A stretch of 64,000 bases of DNA from Clostridium thermobutyricum (GCA_016842005.1 JAENYD010000005.1:1-64000); one strand, 5' to 3'. Numbered from the stretch's first letter, positions 49,496 to 60,635 are shown. Made by a program: numbers and translations. Notes: generated by a model not told the origin, from the sequence alone.

Positions 49496-50045
49496 ACCGT
49501 TGAAATACATTATACTGGGAGTGGGTATAGGACTGATTGCAGCATCTTTTTTTGTTGATAACCATAAGATTGTTTTTGAAGGGAATACGCAGCCCAAATA
49601 TGCTATTAACGGTACAGTACAGGAGCAGGATACAACCGGAGAAACCGCCAATACGCATCAAACCGGCAAGATTCGTACTGGTGAGGGGTGCAATACTGAA
49701 GATAAGGAAGAAGACAAATCCGGCAGTAACAGTGGATCCCCTGGAGGGGATAAAGAACAAAGCGGGGGAGTTGAAACGGAAACCAACGATGTATCCGGAG
49801 TAGAAACGGCTGATGACAGTAATAAAGCAATTGAGGTGGAAATATCCATTCCGGATGGGGTAAACAGTTACAGGGTCGGGGTGATACTGTCTGAAAACGG
49901 TCTTATTGCTGACCCCGCCGGATTTGAGGAATATATAATAGAAAAAGGGAAGGACAAGACAATTAAACCAGGAAAATATCTAATAAACACGGATATGTCG
50001 ATGGATGATATTATTGAAATTATTACTTCCGGAGAAGAAAAATAA
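49488..50045 (+). CDS. YceG/MltG-like protein (truncated domain)
   Basis: N-terminal TM; VEISIPDGVNSYRVGVILSENGLIADPAGFEEYI...IKPGKYLINTDMSMDDIIEIITSGE. Confidence 0.75.
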   Translation: MIRPLKYIILGVGIGLIAASFFVDNHKIVFEGNTQPKYAINGTVQEQDTTGETANTHQTGKIRTGEGCNTEDKEEDKSGSNSGSPGGDKEQSGGVETETNDVSGVETADDSNKAIEVEISIPDGVNSYRVGVILSENGLIADPAGFEEYIIEKGKDKTIKPGKYLINTDMSMDDIIEIITSGEEK

Positions 50046-50112
50046 GAAAAGGGTTCTGTATATATTTTTTTTGGGCAGGATAGAATAAATTAACAGAAGC
50101 AGTTAATTGATG

Positions 50113-50141
50113 TTGCTAAATAATAGGAACTGTGGTATACT
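50113..50141 (+). promoter_or_regulatory. Promoter for rpsB-tsf
   Basis: TTGCTA (50113-50118), 17 nt spacer, TATACT (50136-50141). Confidence 0.6.
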
Positions 50142-50173
50142 ACTCTAGGCAAAATACACACGCTTTCTAAAAG

Positions 50174-50203
50174 AGGAACAGGTGCCGAAAGGATGTTCCT
50201 TTT
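50174..50203 (+). other. rpsB leader stem-loop
   Basis: AGGAACA (50174-50180)/TGTTCCT (50194-50200), then TTT. Confidence 0.5.
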
Positions 50204-50242
50204 AATGATGAAAGTGGAGGAAAAACCATAGGAGGTGCCGTA

Positions 50243-51037
50243 ATGTCAGTAGTATCAATGAAACAATTGCTGGAAGCAGGAGTTCACTTTGGGCATCAGA
50301 CCAGAAGATGGAATCCGAAGATGGGCAAATATATCTTTACCGAGAGAAACGGGATATATATCATTGACCTCCAGCAAACAGTACAAAAAATCGATGAGGC
50401 ATATGAGTTCATTAAAAGCGTTGTTTCGGAAGGCAAGAGAATTCTCTTTGTGGGTACAAAGAAACAGGCGCAGGAGTCCATAGAAGAAGAAGCAAAAAGA
50501 TGTGAGATGCTGTATGTGAATCAAAGATGGCTGGGAGGCATGCTTACAAACTTCAAGACCATCAGGAAAAGGATTAACCGGCTGCATGAATTAAAAAAAA
50601 TGGAGGAAGACGGTACATTTGACCTGCTGCCCAAGAAAGAAGTAATAAAACTGAAGCATGAGCAGGAAAAACTGGAAAAGTTCCTGGGAGGAATAAAGGA
50701 AATGAAGGAACTCCCCGGTGCTTTGTTTGTAGTTGATCCCCGAAAAGAGAAGATTGCAGTTGCCGAAGCAAAAAAACTGGGCATTCCCATAGTGGGAATA
50801 GTAGATACCAACTGTGATCCTGATGAAATTGACCATGTAATACCCGGCAATGATGATGCAATAAGAGCAGTAAAACTTATTACATCTGTTATTGCAGATG
50901 CTGTTCTGGAGGCAAGGCAGGGTGAGCAGACCAGGCCGGAGGAACAGGAAGAGCAAAATAACCCGGAAGAAGATAAAGCACAATACACCGAGAACGAAGA
51001 ATTGTCAGATGACGGCGGACTGAACGAAGAAGAATAA
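50243..51037 (+). CDS. rpsB: 30S ribosomal protein S2
   Basis: [44 protein letters not shown]. Confidence 0.98.
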   Translation: MSVVSMKQLLEAGVHFGHQTRRWNPKMGKYIFTERNGIYIIDLQQTVQKIDEAYEFIKSVVSEGKRILFVGTKKQAQESIEEEAKRCEMLYVNQRWLGGMLTNFKTIRKRINRLHELKKMEEDGTFDLLPKKEVIKLKHEQEKLEKFLGGIKEMKELPGALFVVDPRKEKIAVAEAKKLGIPIVGIVDTNCDPDEIDHVIPGNDDAIRAVKLITSVIADAVLEARQGEQTRPEEQEEQNNPEEDKAQYTENEELSDDGGLNEEE

Positions 51038-51038
51038 T

Positions 51039-51068
51039 TTTAAGGTAAGGGTTCGCCCTTACCTTAAA
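51039..51068 (+). other. rpsB-tsf intercistronic hairpin
   Basis: TTTAAGGTAAGGG-TTCG-CCCTTACCTTAAA, 13-bp perfect stem. Confidence 0.75.
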
Positions 51069-51109
51069 TATTTATCCAGCCAGAAAAAATACGGGGAGGT
51101 ATCTGGACA

Positions 51110-51760
51110 ATGGTTACGGCTGATAAGATAAAAGAACTCAGAGAAAGAACAGGAGCGGGTATCCTGGACTGTAAAAAGGTTTTACAGGAAACCGATGGAA
51201 ATATAGAAAAGGCCATCGACCTGCTTAGAGAAAAAGGACTGGCTGCTGCTGCCAAAAAAGCAGGCAGAATTGCCGGTGAAGGGATTGTAGATGCCTATAT
51301 ACATATGGGAGGCAGGATAGGTGTACTGATAGAAGTAAACTGTGAAACTGACTTTGTCGCAAAAAATGATGGTTTTAAGGAATTTGTTAAAAACATGGCT
51401 ATGCAGGTGGCGGCATCAAAACCGCGATATGTAAGACGGGAAGAGGTACCTGCAGAAGAGGTGGAAAGAGAAAGAGAGATATTGAAGCAACAGGCATTAA
51501 ACGAAGGGAAGCCTGCCCATATTGTTGATAAGATGATTGAAGGAAGGCTGGGCAAGTTTTATAAAGAAATATGCCTTCTGGAACAACCATATATCAGAGA
51601 CCCTGAAAAAACGGTTGAAGAGCTGTTGAAAGAAACTATAGCGAAGATCGGAGAAAACATTGTAATCAGAAGATTTGTCCGATATGAAATGGGAGAGGGA
51701 ATAGAGAAAAAAGAAGAAAACTTTGCGGAAGAAGTAATGAGTCAAATAAACAAAGGATAA
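51110..51760 (+). CDS. tsf: Translation elongation factor Ts
   Basis: [46 protein letters not shown]. Confidence 0.98.
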   Translation: MVTADKIKELRERTGAGILDCKKVLQETDGNIEKAIDLLREKGLAAAAKKAGRIAGEGIVDAYIHMGGRIGVLIEVNCETDFVAKNDGFKEFVKNMAMQVAASKPRYVRREEVPAEEVEREREILKQQALNEGKPAHIVDKMIEGRLGKFYKEICLLEQPYIRDPEKTVEELLKETIAKIGENIVIRRFVRYEMGEGIEKKEENFAEEVMSQINKG

Positions 51761-51790
51761 TTTAATGGGACACAGGGGTGTCCCATTAAA
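51761..51790 (+). other. tsf-pyrH intercistronic hairpin
   Basis: TTTAATGGGACAC-AGGG-GTGTCCCATTAAA, 13-bp perfect stem. Confidence 0.75.
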
Positions 51791-51832
51791 AAAATAGAGG
51801 ATTTCACGACGGGGGATAGAATTATCTTTTAG

Positions 51833-53121
<1,289 letters not shown>

Positions 53122-53122
53122 T

Positions 53123-53308
53123 ATGGAAATACCTCTGGTGGTATGCTATCCTACAGAATATGCCATAGAAATACTCAGAAAAAATGGTATAGAAAAGATT
53201 GAAACAATCAAAACCTGTGGTCGCAAAAGCGTTGAAGAATTTCATCAACCGGAACGGGTGATATGTCAGAGGGTTAGAAATGATGCTGTTCAGCTAATTG
53301 TAAGTTAA
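53123..53308 (+). CDS. Small hypothetical protein between frr and uppS
   Basis: 61 aa ORF starting 2 nt after the frr stop; coding-like and operonic. Confidence 0.65.
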   Translation: MEIPLVVCYPTEYAIEILRKNGIEKIETIKTCGRKSVEEFHQPERVICQRVRNDAVQLIVS

Positions 53309-53332
53309 ATGCCCCCTTGAAAGGGGGCATTT
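53307..53332 (+). other. Hairpin between the 61-aa ORF and uppS
   Basis: AAATGCCCCCTT/AAGGGGGCATTT; overlaps the stop codon, no U-tract. Confidence 0.7.
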
Positions 53333-53350
53333 CCGGGTGGAGGTTTAATA

Positions 53351-54061
53351 ATGAATAAAACCGAGAAAATTCCCCGGCATATAGCCATTATAATGGACGG
53401 AAACGGCAGGTGGGCAAAAGAGAGAGGACTGCCGAGAACCGAAGGTCATAGAGCCGGGGTGAATACTTTAAAGGATATAATAAAGCATTGCAATACAATC
53501 GGTGTTGAATACCTGACAGTTTATTCTTTTTCGACAGAGAACTGGAAGAGACCGGCTTCTGAAGTGAGTTTTCTTATGGACTTGCTGGTTAGATACCTGA
53601 GAACTGACCTGGAGGAGTTAAATAGAAACAACGTGCAAATAAGGGTTCTGGGAGATATTTCTGAACTTCCGGAAACTGTAAGAACAGAGGTGGAAACTGC
53701 CGTCAAAATTACACGCTCCAACAACGGACTGAAATTAAATGTTGCCCTCAATTATGGCGGCAGAGATGAAATAGTCAGGGCTGTCAGAAATTTGATAAGA
53801 GATCACGCAAAGGGAGAGATTTTGTATGAGAGTATTGATGAGGAAATGTTCTCAAAATACCTTTATACTGAAGGCATCCCTGATCCCGACCTGGTTATCA
53901 GACCCAGCGGGGAAATGCGAATAAGCAATTTTCTTTTATGGCAGATAGCATACTCGGAATTATGGTTTGCTGATTGTTACTGGCCGGACTTTACTCCCGG
54001 GGAACTGGACAGGGCTATACTTGATTACGGGGAACGGGAGAGAAGATTTGGAGGGATATAG
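53351..54061 (+). CDS. uppS: Undecaprenyl diphosphate synthase
   Basis: HIAIIMDGNGRWAKERGLPRTEGHRAG, PDPDLVIRPSGEMRISNFLLWQ. Confidence 0.98.
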   Translation: MNKTEKIPRHIAIIMDGNGRWAKERGLPRTEGHRAGVNTLKDIIKHCNTIGVEYLTVYSFSTENWKRPASEVSFLMDLLVRYLRTDLEELNRNNVQIRVLGDISELPETVRTEVETAVKITRSNNGLKLNVALNYGGRDEIVRAVRNLIRDHAKGEILYESIDEEMFSKYLYTEGIPDPDLVIRPSGEMRISNFLLWQIAYSELWFADCYWPDFTPGELDRAILDYGERERRFGGI

Positions 54062-54062
54062 C

Positions 54063-54866
54063 ATGCTGATAAGGATCTTGAGTGCAATATCAGGTCTCCC
54101 GTTATTAGTATATATAGTCCTTACCGGAGGAAAGGTTTTACTGGTATCGGTTATGGTAGTGACCTTGATTGCATTAAAGGAATTCTACGACATATTTGAC
54201 AGAACCGAGATATATCCCTTCAAACTTACCGGTACTGTTACCGGAACTGCCATAGTATTTGTCAGCGGTATTCACGGGGAACAATCGTACATGTTTACGC
54301 TGATGTTGATAATTGCCTGTACTATAGTCTGTTTTATCACGATGGTAGCCCAAAAAAGCTTTAGAATAGTTGACCTGGCTATAACACTGTTTGGCGTTAT
54401 ATATATATCGGTATTTATCAGTGTAATATTAATGATTTATAACCTGAAACATGGTCCTGACTTGCTCTGGCTTGTCTTTATAATAGCATGGCTTGGAGAC
54501 ACGGTGGCATATTTCAGCGGACTGACTTTTGGCAGGCACAAACTCTCCCCGGCTATCAGCCCAAAGAAATCAATAGAAGGAAGTATAGGAGGGTTGGTCG
54601 GGAGTACCGCAGGGGCCGTACTGTTTGGGTTATTGATGCATAGGTGGTCAGGGATAAATTTTAGCCCTGCGGCCTATACTCTGGTGGGGGTTGTGGGAGG
54701 TTTGATGTCACAGCTGGGGGACTTATCCGCATCTATTATAAAGAGATTCGCCGGTGTAAAGGATTTTGGAAATATTATCCCCGGGCACGGAGGAATTTTG
54801 GATAGATTTGACAGCATATTGTTTACAGCTCCTGTAGTATACATTTATATAAAATACTTTTTCTAA
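54063..54866 (+). CDS. cdsA: Phosphatidate cytidylyltransferase CdsA
   Basis: Multi-TM; DTVAYFSGLTFGRHKLSPAISPKKSIEGSIGG...KDFGNIIPGHGGILDRFDS. Confidence 0.96.
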   Translation: MLIRILSAISGLPLLVYIVLTGGKVLLVSVMVVTLIALKEFYDIFDRTEIYPFKLTGTVTGTAIVFVSGIHGEQSYMFTLMLIIACTIVCFITMVAQKSFRIVDLAITLFGVIYISVFISVILMIYNLKHGPDLLWLVFIIAWLGDTVAYFSGLTFGRHKLSPAISPKKSIEGSIGGLVGSTAGAVLFGLLMHRWSGINFSPAAYTLVGVVGGLMSQLGDLSASIIKRFAGVKDFGNIIPGHGGILDRFDSILFTAPVVYIYIKYFF

Positions 54867-54883
54867 GAATAGAGTGGTATTCA

Positions 54884-55000
54884 ATGCTATCAATGTATCC
54901 CGGATACCGGTTTATCGCAATTGAGGGAGTGATACTGGGTCCCGTTATGTTCTTTGTTATGAAGGAGTTTTCAGGCTTAAGGCATATCAGATGTGGTTAG
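54884..55000 (+). pseudogene. 38-codon fragment resembling the C-terminus of an AI-2E/YtvI-type permease
   Basis: MLSMYPGYRFIAIEGVILGPVMFFVMKEFSGLRHIRCG; below the ORF-track cutoff, between cdsA and dxr. Confidence 0.4.
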
Positions 55001-55007
55001 ATGGGAG

Positions 55008-56183
55008 ATGAAGCCGATGAAGAGGTTGGCGGTGCTGGGTTCTACAGGGTCCATCGGGCGACAGACCCTGGAGGTTGTCCGCAAAAACCCACAGCGCTTT
55101 AAAATAGTGTCTCTGACTGCCAAAGAGAATTACCGGCTGTTAAAGGAGCAGGTAGAAGAGTTTAAGCCGCCCTTAGCTGCACTGCTGGATAAGAATAAGG
55201 CTGAAATACTGAAGGACCAATTAAAATGGAACAAGGTCGATGTGCTGGCAGGTGAAGAAGGCATCGAGGCATCTGCTGTATATCCGGAATGTGATATGGT
55301 TGTAAATGGACTGGTGGGTATATCGGGTCTTGTCCCAACCATAAAAGCTGTAGAAGCGGGGAAGGATATAGCCCTTGCCAACAAAGAAGCCCTGGTTGCA
55401 GGCGGGCATCTGGTTATGGAAAAAGCGGCCAGACATAATGCTAAGATATTACCGGTGGACAGCGAGCATTCGGCAGTATTCCAGTGCATAGGTCAGACAC
55501 ACCGGTCCCGGGTTAAAAGGATAATCCTTACTGCATCCGGCGGCCCTTTCAGGGGCATGGAGACGGAAGCATTAAGAAAAGTGAGGGCGGAAGACGCCTT
55601 GAAGCACCCCAACTGGAGTATGGGGAAAAAAATTACCATTGATTCTGCCACTCTGATGAACAAAGGGCTGGAGGTAATTGAGGCAAAATGGCTGTTTGAT
55701 TTAGAACCTGATGAAATACAGGTAGTGATACACCCTCAGAGTATAGTACACTCCATGGTGGAGTTTATAGACGGGTCTGTTCTGGCGCAATTGGGATGGC
55801 CGGACATGAAAATTCCCATTCAGTACGCCCTGACGTATCCTGAAAGAATGCCTGCCGATGTTGAGGTGTTTAACCCGGCAGAGGCCGGATGTCTGGAGTT
55901 TTATCCACCTGATACGGCTACATTTCCCTGTATTAAACTGGCCTATGATGCCCTGAGGGAAGGCGGTTCAATGCCGGTTGTGCTTAACGGGGCCAATGAA
56001 GTTGCGGTTGATATGTTTTTGAAAAACAAACTGGCCTTCACAGATATACCGGAAGTTGTAGAAAAGGTGATGGATATGCATACAACTGCCCGAAATCCTA
56101 ACCTGGATGAAATAATGTACTGGGACGGATGGAGTAGGGAAAAAGCTGTCAGTATTATTAAAGGGGACGGTGCAGGACTTTGA
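55008..56183 (+). CDS. dxr: 1-deoxy-D-xylulose 5-phosphate reductoisomerase
   Basis: LAVLGSTGSIGRQTLEVVRKNP, DSEHSAVFQCI, NKGLEVIEAKWLF. Confidence 0.98.
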   Translation: MKPMKRLAVLGSTGSIGRQTLEVVRKNPQRFKIVSLTAKENYRLLKEQVEEFKPPLAALLDKNKAEILKDQLKWNKVDVLAGEEGIEASAVYPECDMVVNGLVGISGLVPTIKAVEAGKDIALANKEALVAGGHLVMEKAARHNAKILPVDSEHSAVFQCIGQTHRSRVKRIILTASGGPFRGMETEALRKVRAEDALKHPNWSMGKKITIDSATLMNKGLEVIEAKWLFDLEPDEIQVVIHPQSIVHSMVEFIDGSVLAQLGWPDMKIPIQYALTYPERMPADVEVFNPAEAGCLEFYPPDTATFPCIKLAYDALREGGSMPVVLNGANEVAVDMFLKNKLAFTDIPEVVEKVMDMHTTARNPNLDEIMYWDGWSREKAVSIIKGDGAGL

Positions 56184-57199
56184 TGACAATTATTGCTTCG
56201 GTGATTATTTTTGGATTACTGGTTATTGCCCACGAATTCGGACATTTTACAGTGGCCAAGTTATCGGGTATAACTGTAGAAGAATTTGCCATAGGGATGG
56301 GCCCGAAAGTATTCTGGTCAAAGAGGAACAATACCATTTATTCGGTAAGGATTTTTCCCATCGGGGGTTTCGTTAAGATGCTGGGAGAAGATGAAAAGGT
56401 GGAAGCCGAGGGCTCTTTCCAGAGTCAGCCCCTTATGAACAGGATAGCCACCATAGCTGCAGGGCCTGTAATGAATTTTATACTGGCTATAGTACTTTTC
56501 AGTATAATCTTTTTTGTAATCGGAACTCCCACTACCATAATCAACAGTACCACTCCCGGATTTCCTGCCGACAGGGCGGGTATTGTGCCCGGAGACAGGA
56601 TAACCGAGATAAACGGCAACAGCATAAAGACATGGGAGGACATATCCAATATCCTAAAAACATCTGAAAAGGATATTAATGAGATTAAAGTTGACAGAAA
56701 CGGACGCATAATTACCTTTGCCGTAGGGACTGAAGTTGACCAGGAAACCGGCAAAAGGATTATAGGCATCACCCCCGCCAGCAAAAGAAATATAGTTGCT
56801 TCCATTACTTCAGGCATAAAACACAGTTACAGGATTGTATCGGTTATGCTTTCATATCTGACGGGTCTGATACGGGGGGAAGCTTCTGCGGAGGATATTG
56901 TGGGACCGGTGGGAATAATTCACCTTGTGAACCAGGCAGCCAAAACAGGCATAATAAATCTGCTGTCCCTGGCAGGCCTTCTCAGTATAAACCTGGGCAT
57001 TATCAATCTGGTGCCAATACCTGCCCTGGATGGAAGCAGGATAGTGTTTTTGGTGCTGGAAGGTATAAGACGAAAACCAATTGATGTGGAGAAGGAAAGC
57101 CTTATTCACTTTGTCGGTTTTGTACTGCTTATACTGTTGATGATACTTGTAGCCTACAGGGATATTCTCAGATTCAATCTGTTCGGGTCAGGGGGATGA
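56183..57199 (+). CDS. rseP: Site-2 metalloprotease RseP family (PDZ)
   Basis: HEFGHFTVAKLSGI, PDZ region, NLVPIPALDGSRI. Confidence 0.96.
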   Translation: MTIIASVIIFGLLVIAHEFGHFTVAKLSGITVEEFAIGMGPKVFWSKRNNTIYSVRIFPIGGFVKMLGEDEKVEAEGSFQSQPLMNRIATIAAGPVMNFILAIVLFSIIFFVIGTPTTIINSTTPGFPADRAGIVPGDRITEINGNSIKTWEDISNILKTSEKDINEIKVDRNGRIITFAVGTEVDQETGKRIIGITPASKRNIVASITSGIKHSYRIVSVMLSYLTGLIRGEASAEDIVGPVGIIHLVNQAAKTGIINLLSLAGLLSINLGIINLVPIPALDGSRIVFLVLEGIRRKPIDVEKESLIHFVGFVLLILLMILVAYRDILRFNLFGSGG

Positions 57200-58251
57200 T
57201 AGCTGTGAGACGGGTGAGCAGATGCATCCGTATCGGAAGTGTTCCCGTTGGTGGAAACAGCCCTATTACCATTCAGTCAATGACAAATACCAGGACTGAA
57301 GATGTTGATGCAACAGTTGCTCAGATAAAGCAACTGGAAGAGGCAGGCTGTGATATAATACGGGTGGCTGTTCCCAGCCTGAAGGCGGCTTCGGTCCTGG
57401 GGAGGATAAAAGATAGGATTTCTATTCCCCTGGTGGCTGACATACACTTCGACTACAGGATTGCACTTGAAGCCATCGGGGAAGGGGTTGACGGATTAAG
57501 GATTAATCCGGGCAATATTGGGGATAAAAACAGAATCCAGCAGGTAGTACGGATGGCAAAAAAAAGCCGCATACCTATAAGGATAGGCGTGAACAGCGGT
57601 TCGCTGGAAAAAGACATTCTTGAAAAGTTCGGTTCACCCACAGCAGAGGCCCTGGTAGAGAGCGGCCTGAGACATGTTGCCATCCTGGAAAGCCTGGATT
57701 TTTATGATATCAAGATATCCTTAAAGTCCTCAGACGTATCTACAACCGTAAAGGCGTACAGAATGATCGGCGAAAAGGTTGATTATCCCCTGCATTTGGG
57801 TGTTACGGAAGCAGGAACGCTTATAGGAGGCACCGTGAAATCGTCAATCGGGATCGGTAGCCTGCTATTGGACGGAATAGGAGATACTATAAGAGTATCT
57901 CTTACCGAAGACCCGGTAAGGGAAATAGAGGTGGGGAAAGAAATACTGCGGTCACTGGGTCTTTACAGGAAAGGGATTGAGATTATTTCCTGCCCCACCT
58001 GCGGGAGGTGCAGTATTGACCTCATTAAAATAGCCTCCAGGGTTGCCGATGAGGTGAAAAGTTTGGACAAACCCTTGAAAATTGCAATAATGGGTTGTGC
58101 CGTCAATGGTCCCGGAGAAGCCCGGGAAGCTGATCTGGGGATTGCGGGGGGCAAAGATAAGGGGGTAATTTTCAGAAAGGGGAAAATAATCAGAACCGTC
58201 AAGGAAGAAGAGCTGGTGGATGCTTTAATGGAAGAGATAGAGAAATATTGA
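57196..58251 (+). CDS. ispG: 4-hydroxy-3-methylbut-2-enyl diphosphate synthase
   Basis: PITIQSMTNTRTEDVDAT, Cys motif CPTCGRC, GCAVNGPGEAREAD. Confidence 0.98.
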   Translation: MIAVRRVSRCIRIGSVPVGGNSPITIQSMTNTRTEDVDATVAQIKQLEEAGCDIIRVAVPSLKAASVLGRIKDRISIPLVADIHFDYRIALEAIGEGVDGLRINPGNIGDKNRIQQVVRMAKKSRIPIRIGVNSGSLEKDILEKFGSPTAEALVESGLRHVAILESLDFYDIKISLKSSDVSTTVKAYRMIGEKVDYPLHLGVTEAGTLIGGTVKSSIGIGSLLLDGIGDTIRVSLTEDPVREIEVGKEILRSLGLYRKGIEIISCPTCGRCSIDLIKIASRVADEVKSLDKPLKIAIMGCAVNGPGEAREADLGIAGGKDKGVIFRKGKIIRTVKEEELVDALMEEIEKY

Positions 58252-58276
58252 CAAAACGACTATTATTATATAGAAT
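58248..58276 (+). promoter_or_regulatory. Promoter for proS overlapping the ispG stop codon
   Basis: TTGACA (58248-58253), 17 nt spacer, TAGAAT (58271-58276). Confidence 0.7.
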
Positions 58277-58387
58277 TTTAGTAACGTTTGACCCAGTGAC
58301 ATATCAGGCATATAACATATTACACGTATCTTACACGGCTGTAAACAAAAAGAACCGTCCCTGTTGTTTTCTGAAAGGAGTGACAGT

Positions 58388-59830
58388 ATGGCAAAAAAAG
58401 AAGAAGAATTTGTCAGCCATATCACAAAGCAAAACGAGGATTTTTCACAGTGGTATACAGATGTAATCCTGAAAGCCGATCTTGTTGACTATTCACCTGT
58501 AAAAGGTTGCATGGTGATAAAGCCCAACGGGTATTCCATATGGGAAAACATGCAGAGGGAAATGGATGACAGATTTAAGGCTACCGGTCATAGAAATGCC
58601 TATTTTCCGCTGTTTATACCGGAGGAACTGCTGCAAAAAGAAGCTGAACATGTGGAAGGATTTGCCCCTGAAGTTGCCTGGGTTACGATGGGCGGTAAAG
58701 AAAAACTGGCGGAGCGGATTGCAGTCAGGCCTACCTCCGAAACAATAATCTGCAGTATGTATGCCAAATGGATCAACTCATACAGGGATTTACCGGTTTT
58801 ATACAATCAGTGGTGCAATGTTGTAAGATGGGAAAAAAGCACCAGGCCTTTTTTGAGGACATCCGAGTTCTTGTGGCAGGAAGGGCATACCGCCCATGCA
58901 ACTGAAGAGGATGCAGAGGAAGAAACATTGAAAATGCTTGATGTCTATACCGAATTTGCAAAAAATGTCCTCGCCATTCCGATGATTGTCGGTAGAAAGA
59001 CCGAAAACGAAAAGTTTGCCGGTGCTTTACGGACCTACACAATGGAAGCCCTGATGCTGGACGGTAAAGCCCTCCAGGCAGGCACATCCCACAATCTTGG
59101 ACAGCATTTTGCCAAGGTTTTTGATATACTCTACCTTGATAAAGACGGACAGCAAAAATATGTATGGACTACATCATGGGGAACCTCAACACGGATGATA
59201 GGGGCAGTCATAATGGTGCATGGTGACGACAGGGGCCTTGTACTACCGCCTAAAGTAGCGCCATATCATGTGGTCATTGTACCGGTGGCCCAGCATAAGG
59301 AAGGCGTACTGGAAAAAGCACGGGAACTGCATCAAAGGCTTTCCGCCAAATTCAGAGTGGTAATGGACGACAGGGATACATACAGCCCTGGCTGGAAATT
59401 CAATGAATGGGAACTGAAAGGTATACCGGTAAGGGTTGAGATAGGACCGCGGGACATCGAAAACAACCAGGTTATTGCCGTACGAAGGGATACCGGTGAT
59501 AAAACGGCCATACCCGAGGGCGAAATCGAAAACAGAATGGATGCATTATTGGAAGAGATTCACCTTAACATGTACGAGAAGGCTTTGAAATTCAGGGAGG
59601 AAAACACCCATACTGTTTACAATTTTGGAGAATTCAGGGATACCATAGAGACAAAGAAAGGTTTCATAAAAGCTATGTGGTGCGGAGACAGCAACTGTGA
59701 AGATCAGATTAAAGCGCAAACCGGGGCCACGGCGCGGTGCATACCTTTCCAGCAGGAGGTACTGAATGACAGATGTGTTTTTTGCGGCGGTAAGGCTAAA
59801 GAATTGGTTTATTTCGCCCGGGCCTATTAG
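58388..59830 (+). CDS. proS: Prolyl-tRNA synthetase, archaeal/eukaryotic-type
   Basis: [62 protein letters not shown]-terminal ARAY. Confidence 0.97.
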   Translation: MAKKEEEFVSHITKQNEDFSQWYTDVILKADLVDYSPVKGCMVIKPNGYSIWENMQREMDDRFKATGHRNAYFPLFIPEELLQKEAEHVEGFAPEVAWVTMGGKEKLAERIAVRPTSETIICSMYAKWINSYRDLPVLYNQWCNVVRWEKSTRPFLRTSEFLWQEGHTAHATEEDAEEETLKMLDVYTEFAKNVLAIPMIVGRKTENEKFAGALRTYTMEALMLDGKALQAGTSHNLGQHFAKVFDILYLDKDGQQKYVWTTSWGTSTRMIGAVIMVHGDDRGLVLPPKVAPYHVVIVPVAQHKEGVLEKARELHQRLSAKFRVVMDDRDTYSPGWKFNEWELKGIPVRVEIGPRDIENNQVIAVRRDTGDKTAIPEGEIENRMDALLEEIHLNMYEKALKFREENTHTVYNFGEFRDTIETKKGFIKAMWCGDSNCEDQIKAQTGATARCIPFQQEVLNDRCVFCGGKAKELVYFARAY

Positions 59831-59865
59831 TGAGGCGGAACAAAGCTAGTGAGGTGGAACAAATC
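59828..59865 (+). repeat. 19-nt tandem duplication at proS stop codon/terminator
   Basis: TAGTGAGGCGGAACAAAGC then TAGTGAGGTGGAACAAATC (17/19 identical). Confidence 0.7.
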
Positions 59866-59880
59866 CACCTCCTATTTTTT
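59851..59880 (+). terminator. proS intrinsic terminator
   Basis: GAGGTGG-AACAAAT-CCACCTC then CTATTTTTT. Confidence 0.85.
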
Positions 59881-59890
59881 AGACAGTTTT

Positions 59891-59920
59891 TTGCAGTTAT
59901 TCAGCAAATTATGGTACTAT
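59891..59920 (+). promoter_or_regulatory. Promoter upstream of the glycosyltransferase gene
   Basis: TTGCAG (59891-59896), 18 nt spacer, TACTAT (59915-59920). Confidence 0.45.
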
Positions 59921-59996
59921 TTTAGTATGAAGATAAACCCTTGATAATCATAATAGCAAATGCACATGTGCAAGCAAGGTCTGGGGAGGTATGTAA

Positions 59997-60623
59997 ATGG
60001 AAGTTACTGCAGTAATCCCGGCTTACAATGAAGAAGAAAGAATAGGAAAGGTGCTGGAAGCCGTGAAAGCATCCAGCAAGGTGAACCGTATAATCGTAAT
60101 TGATGACGGGTCTGATGATAGGACAGCCCAAACCGCTCAGGACATGGGCGCTGAGGTCATAAAAAACAACCATAACATGGGAAAAGGAGGGGCCCTTCAT
60201 AAAGGATTCAGGGAATGCACTTCTGAAATAATTCTATTTTTGGATGCAGACCTTATCGGATTGAAGTCGGTGCATGTGGACCAATTGATAGAACCGGTCC
60301 TTGCAGGCGAGTGTGATATGAGCGTGGGAATATTTGAAAACGGGAGATTTGCAACCGACCTGGCCCAGAAGGTTGCACCATTTCTGTCCGGCCAAAGGGC
60401 CATAAGGCGGGAAATATTAATGGACGTTAGTGGTCTGGAGATAAGCAGATACGGTGTGGAAACAGCTCTTACAAGGTATGTACATAAAAACAATATAAAG
60501 ATAAAAGAGGTATTACTGCCGGATGTGTCCCATGTAATGAAAGAAGAGAAGCTAGGCTTTGTCCGAGGGTTTGCGGAGAGATTACGAATGTACTGGGATA
60601 TTGTAAGGGCTTTAAGAAGTTGA
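59997..60623 (+). CDS. GT2-family (DPM1/DPG synthase-like) glycosyltransferase
   Basis: VIPAYNEEERIGKVLEAV, IVIDDGSDDRT, FLDADLIGL. Confidence 0.9.
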   Translation: MEVTAVIPAYNEEERIGKVLEAVKASSKVNRIIVIDDGSDDRTAQTAQDMGAEVIKNNHNMGKGGALHKGFRECTSEIILFLDADLIGLKSVHVDQLIEPVLAGECDMSVGIFENGRFATDLAQKVAPFLSGQRAIRREILMDVSGLEISRYGVETALTRYVHKNNIKIKEVLLPDVSHVMKEEKLGFVRGFAERLRMYWDIVRALRS

Positions 60624-60635
60624 GGAGGTATTCCT

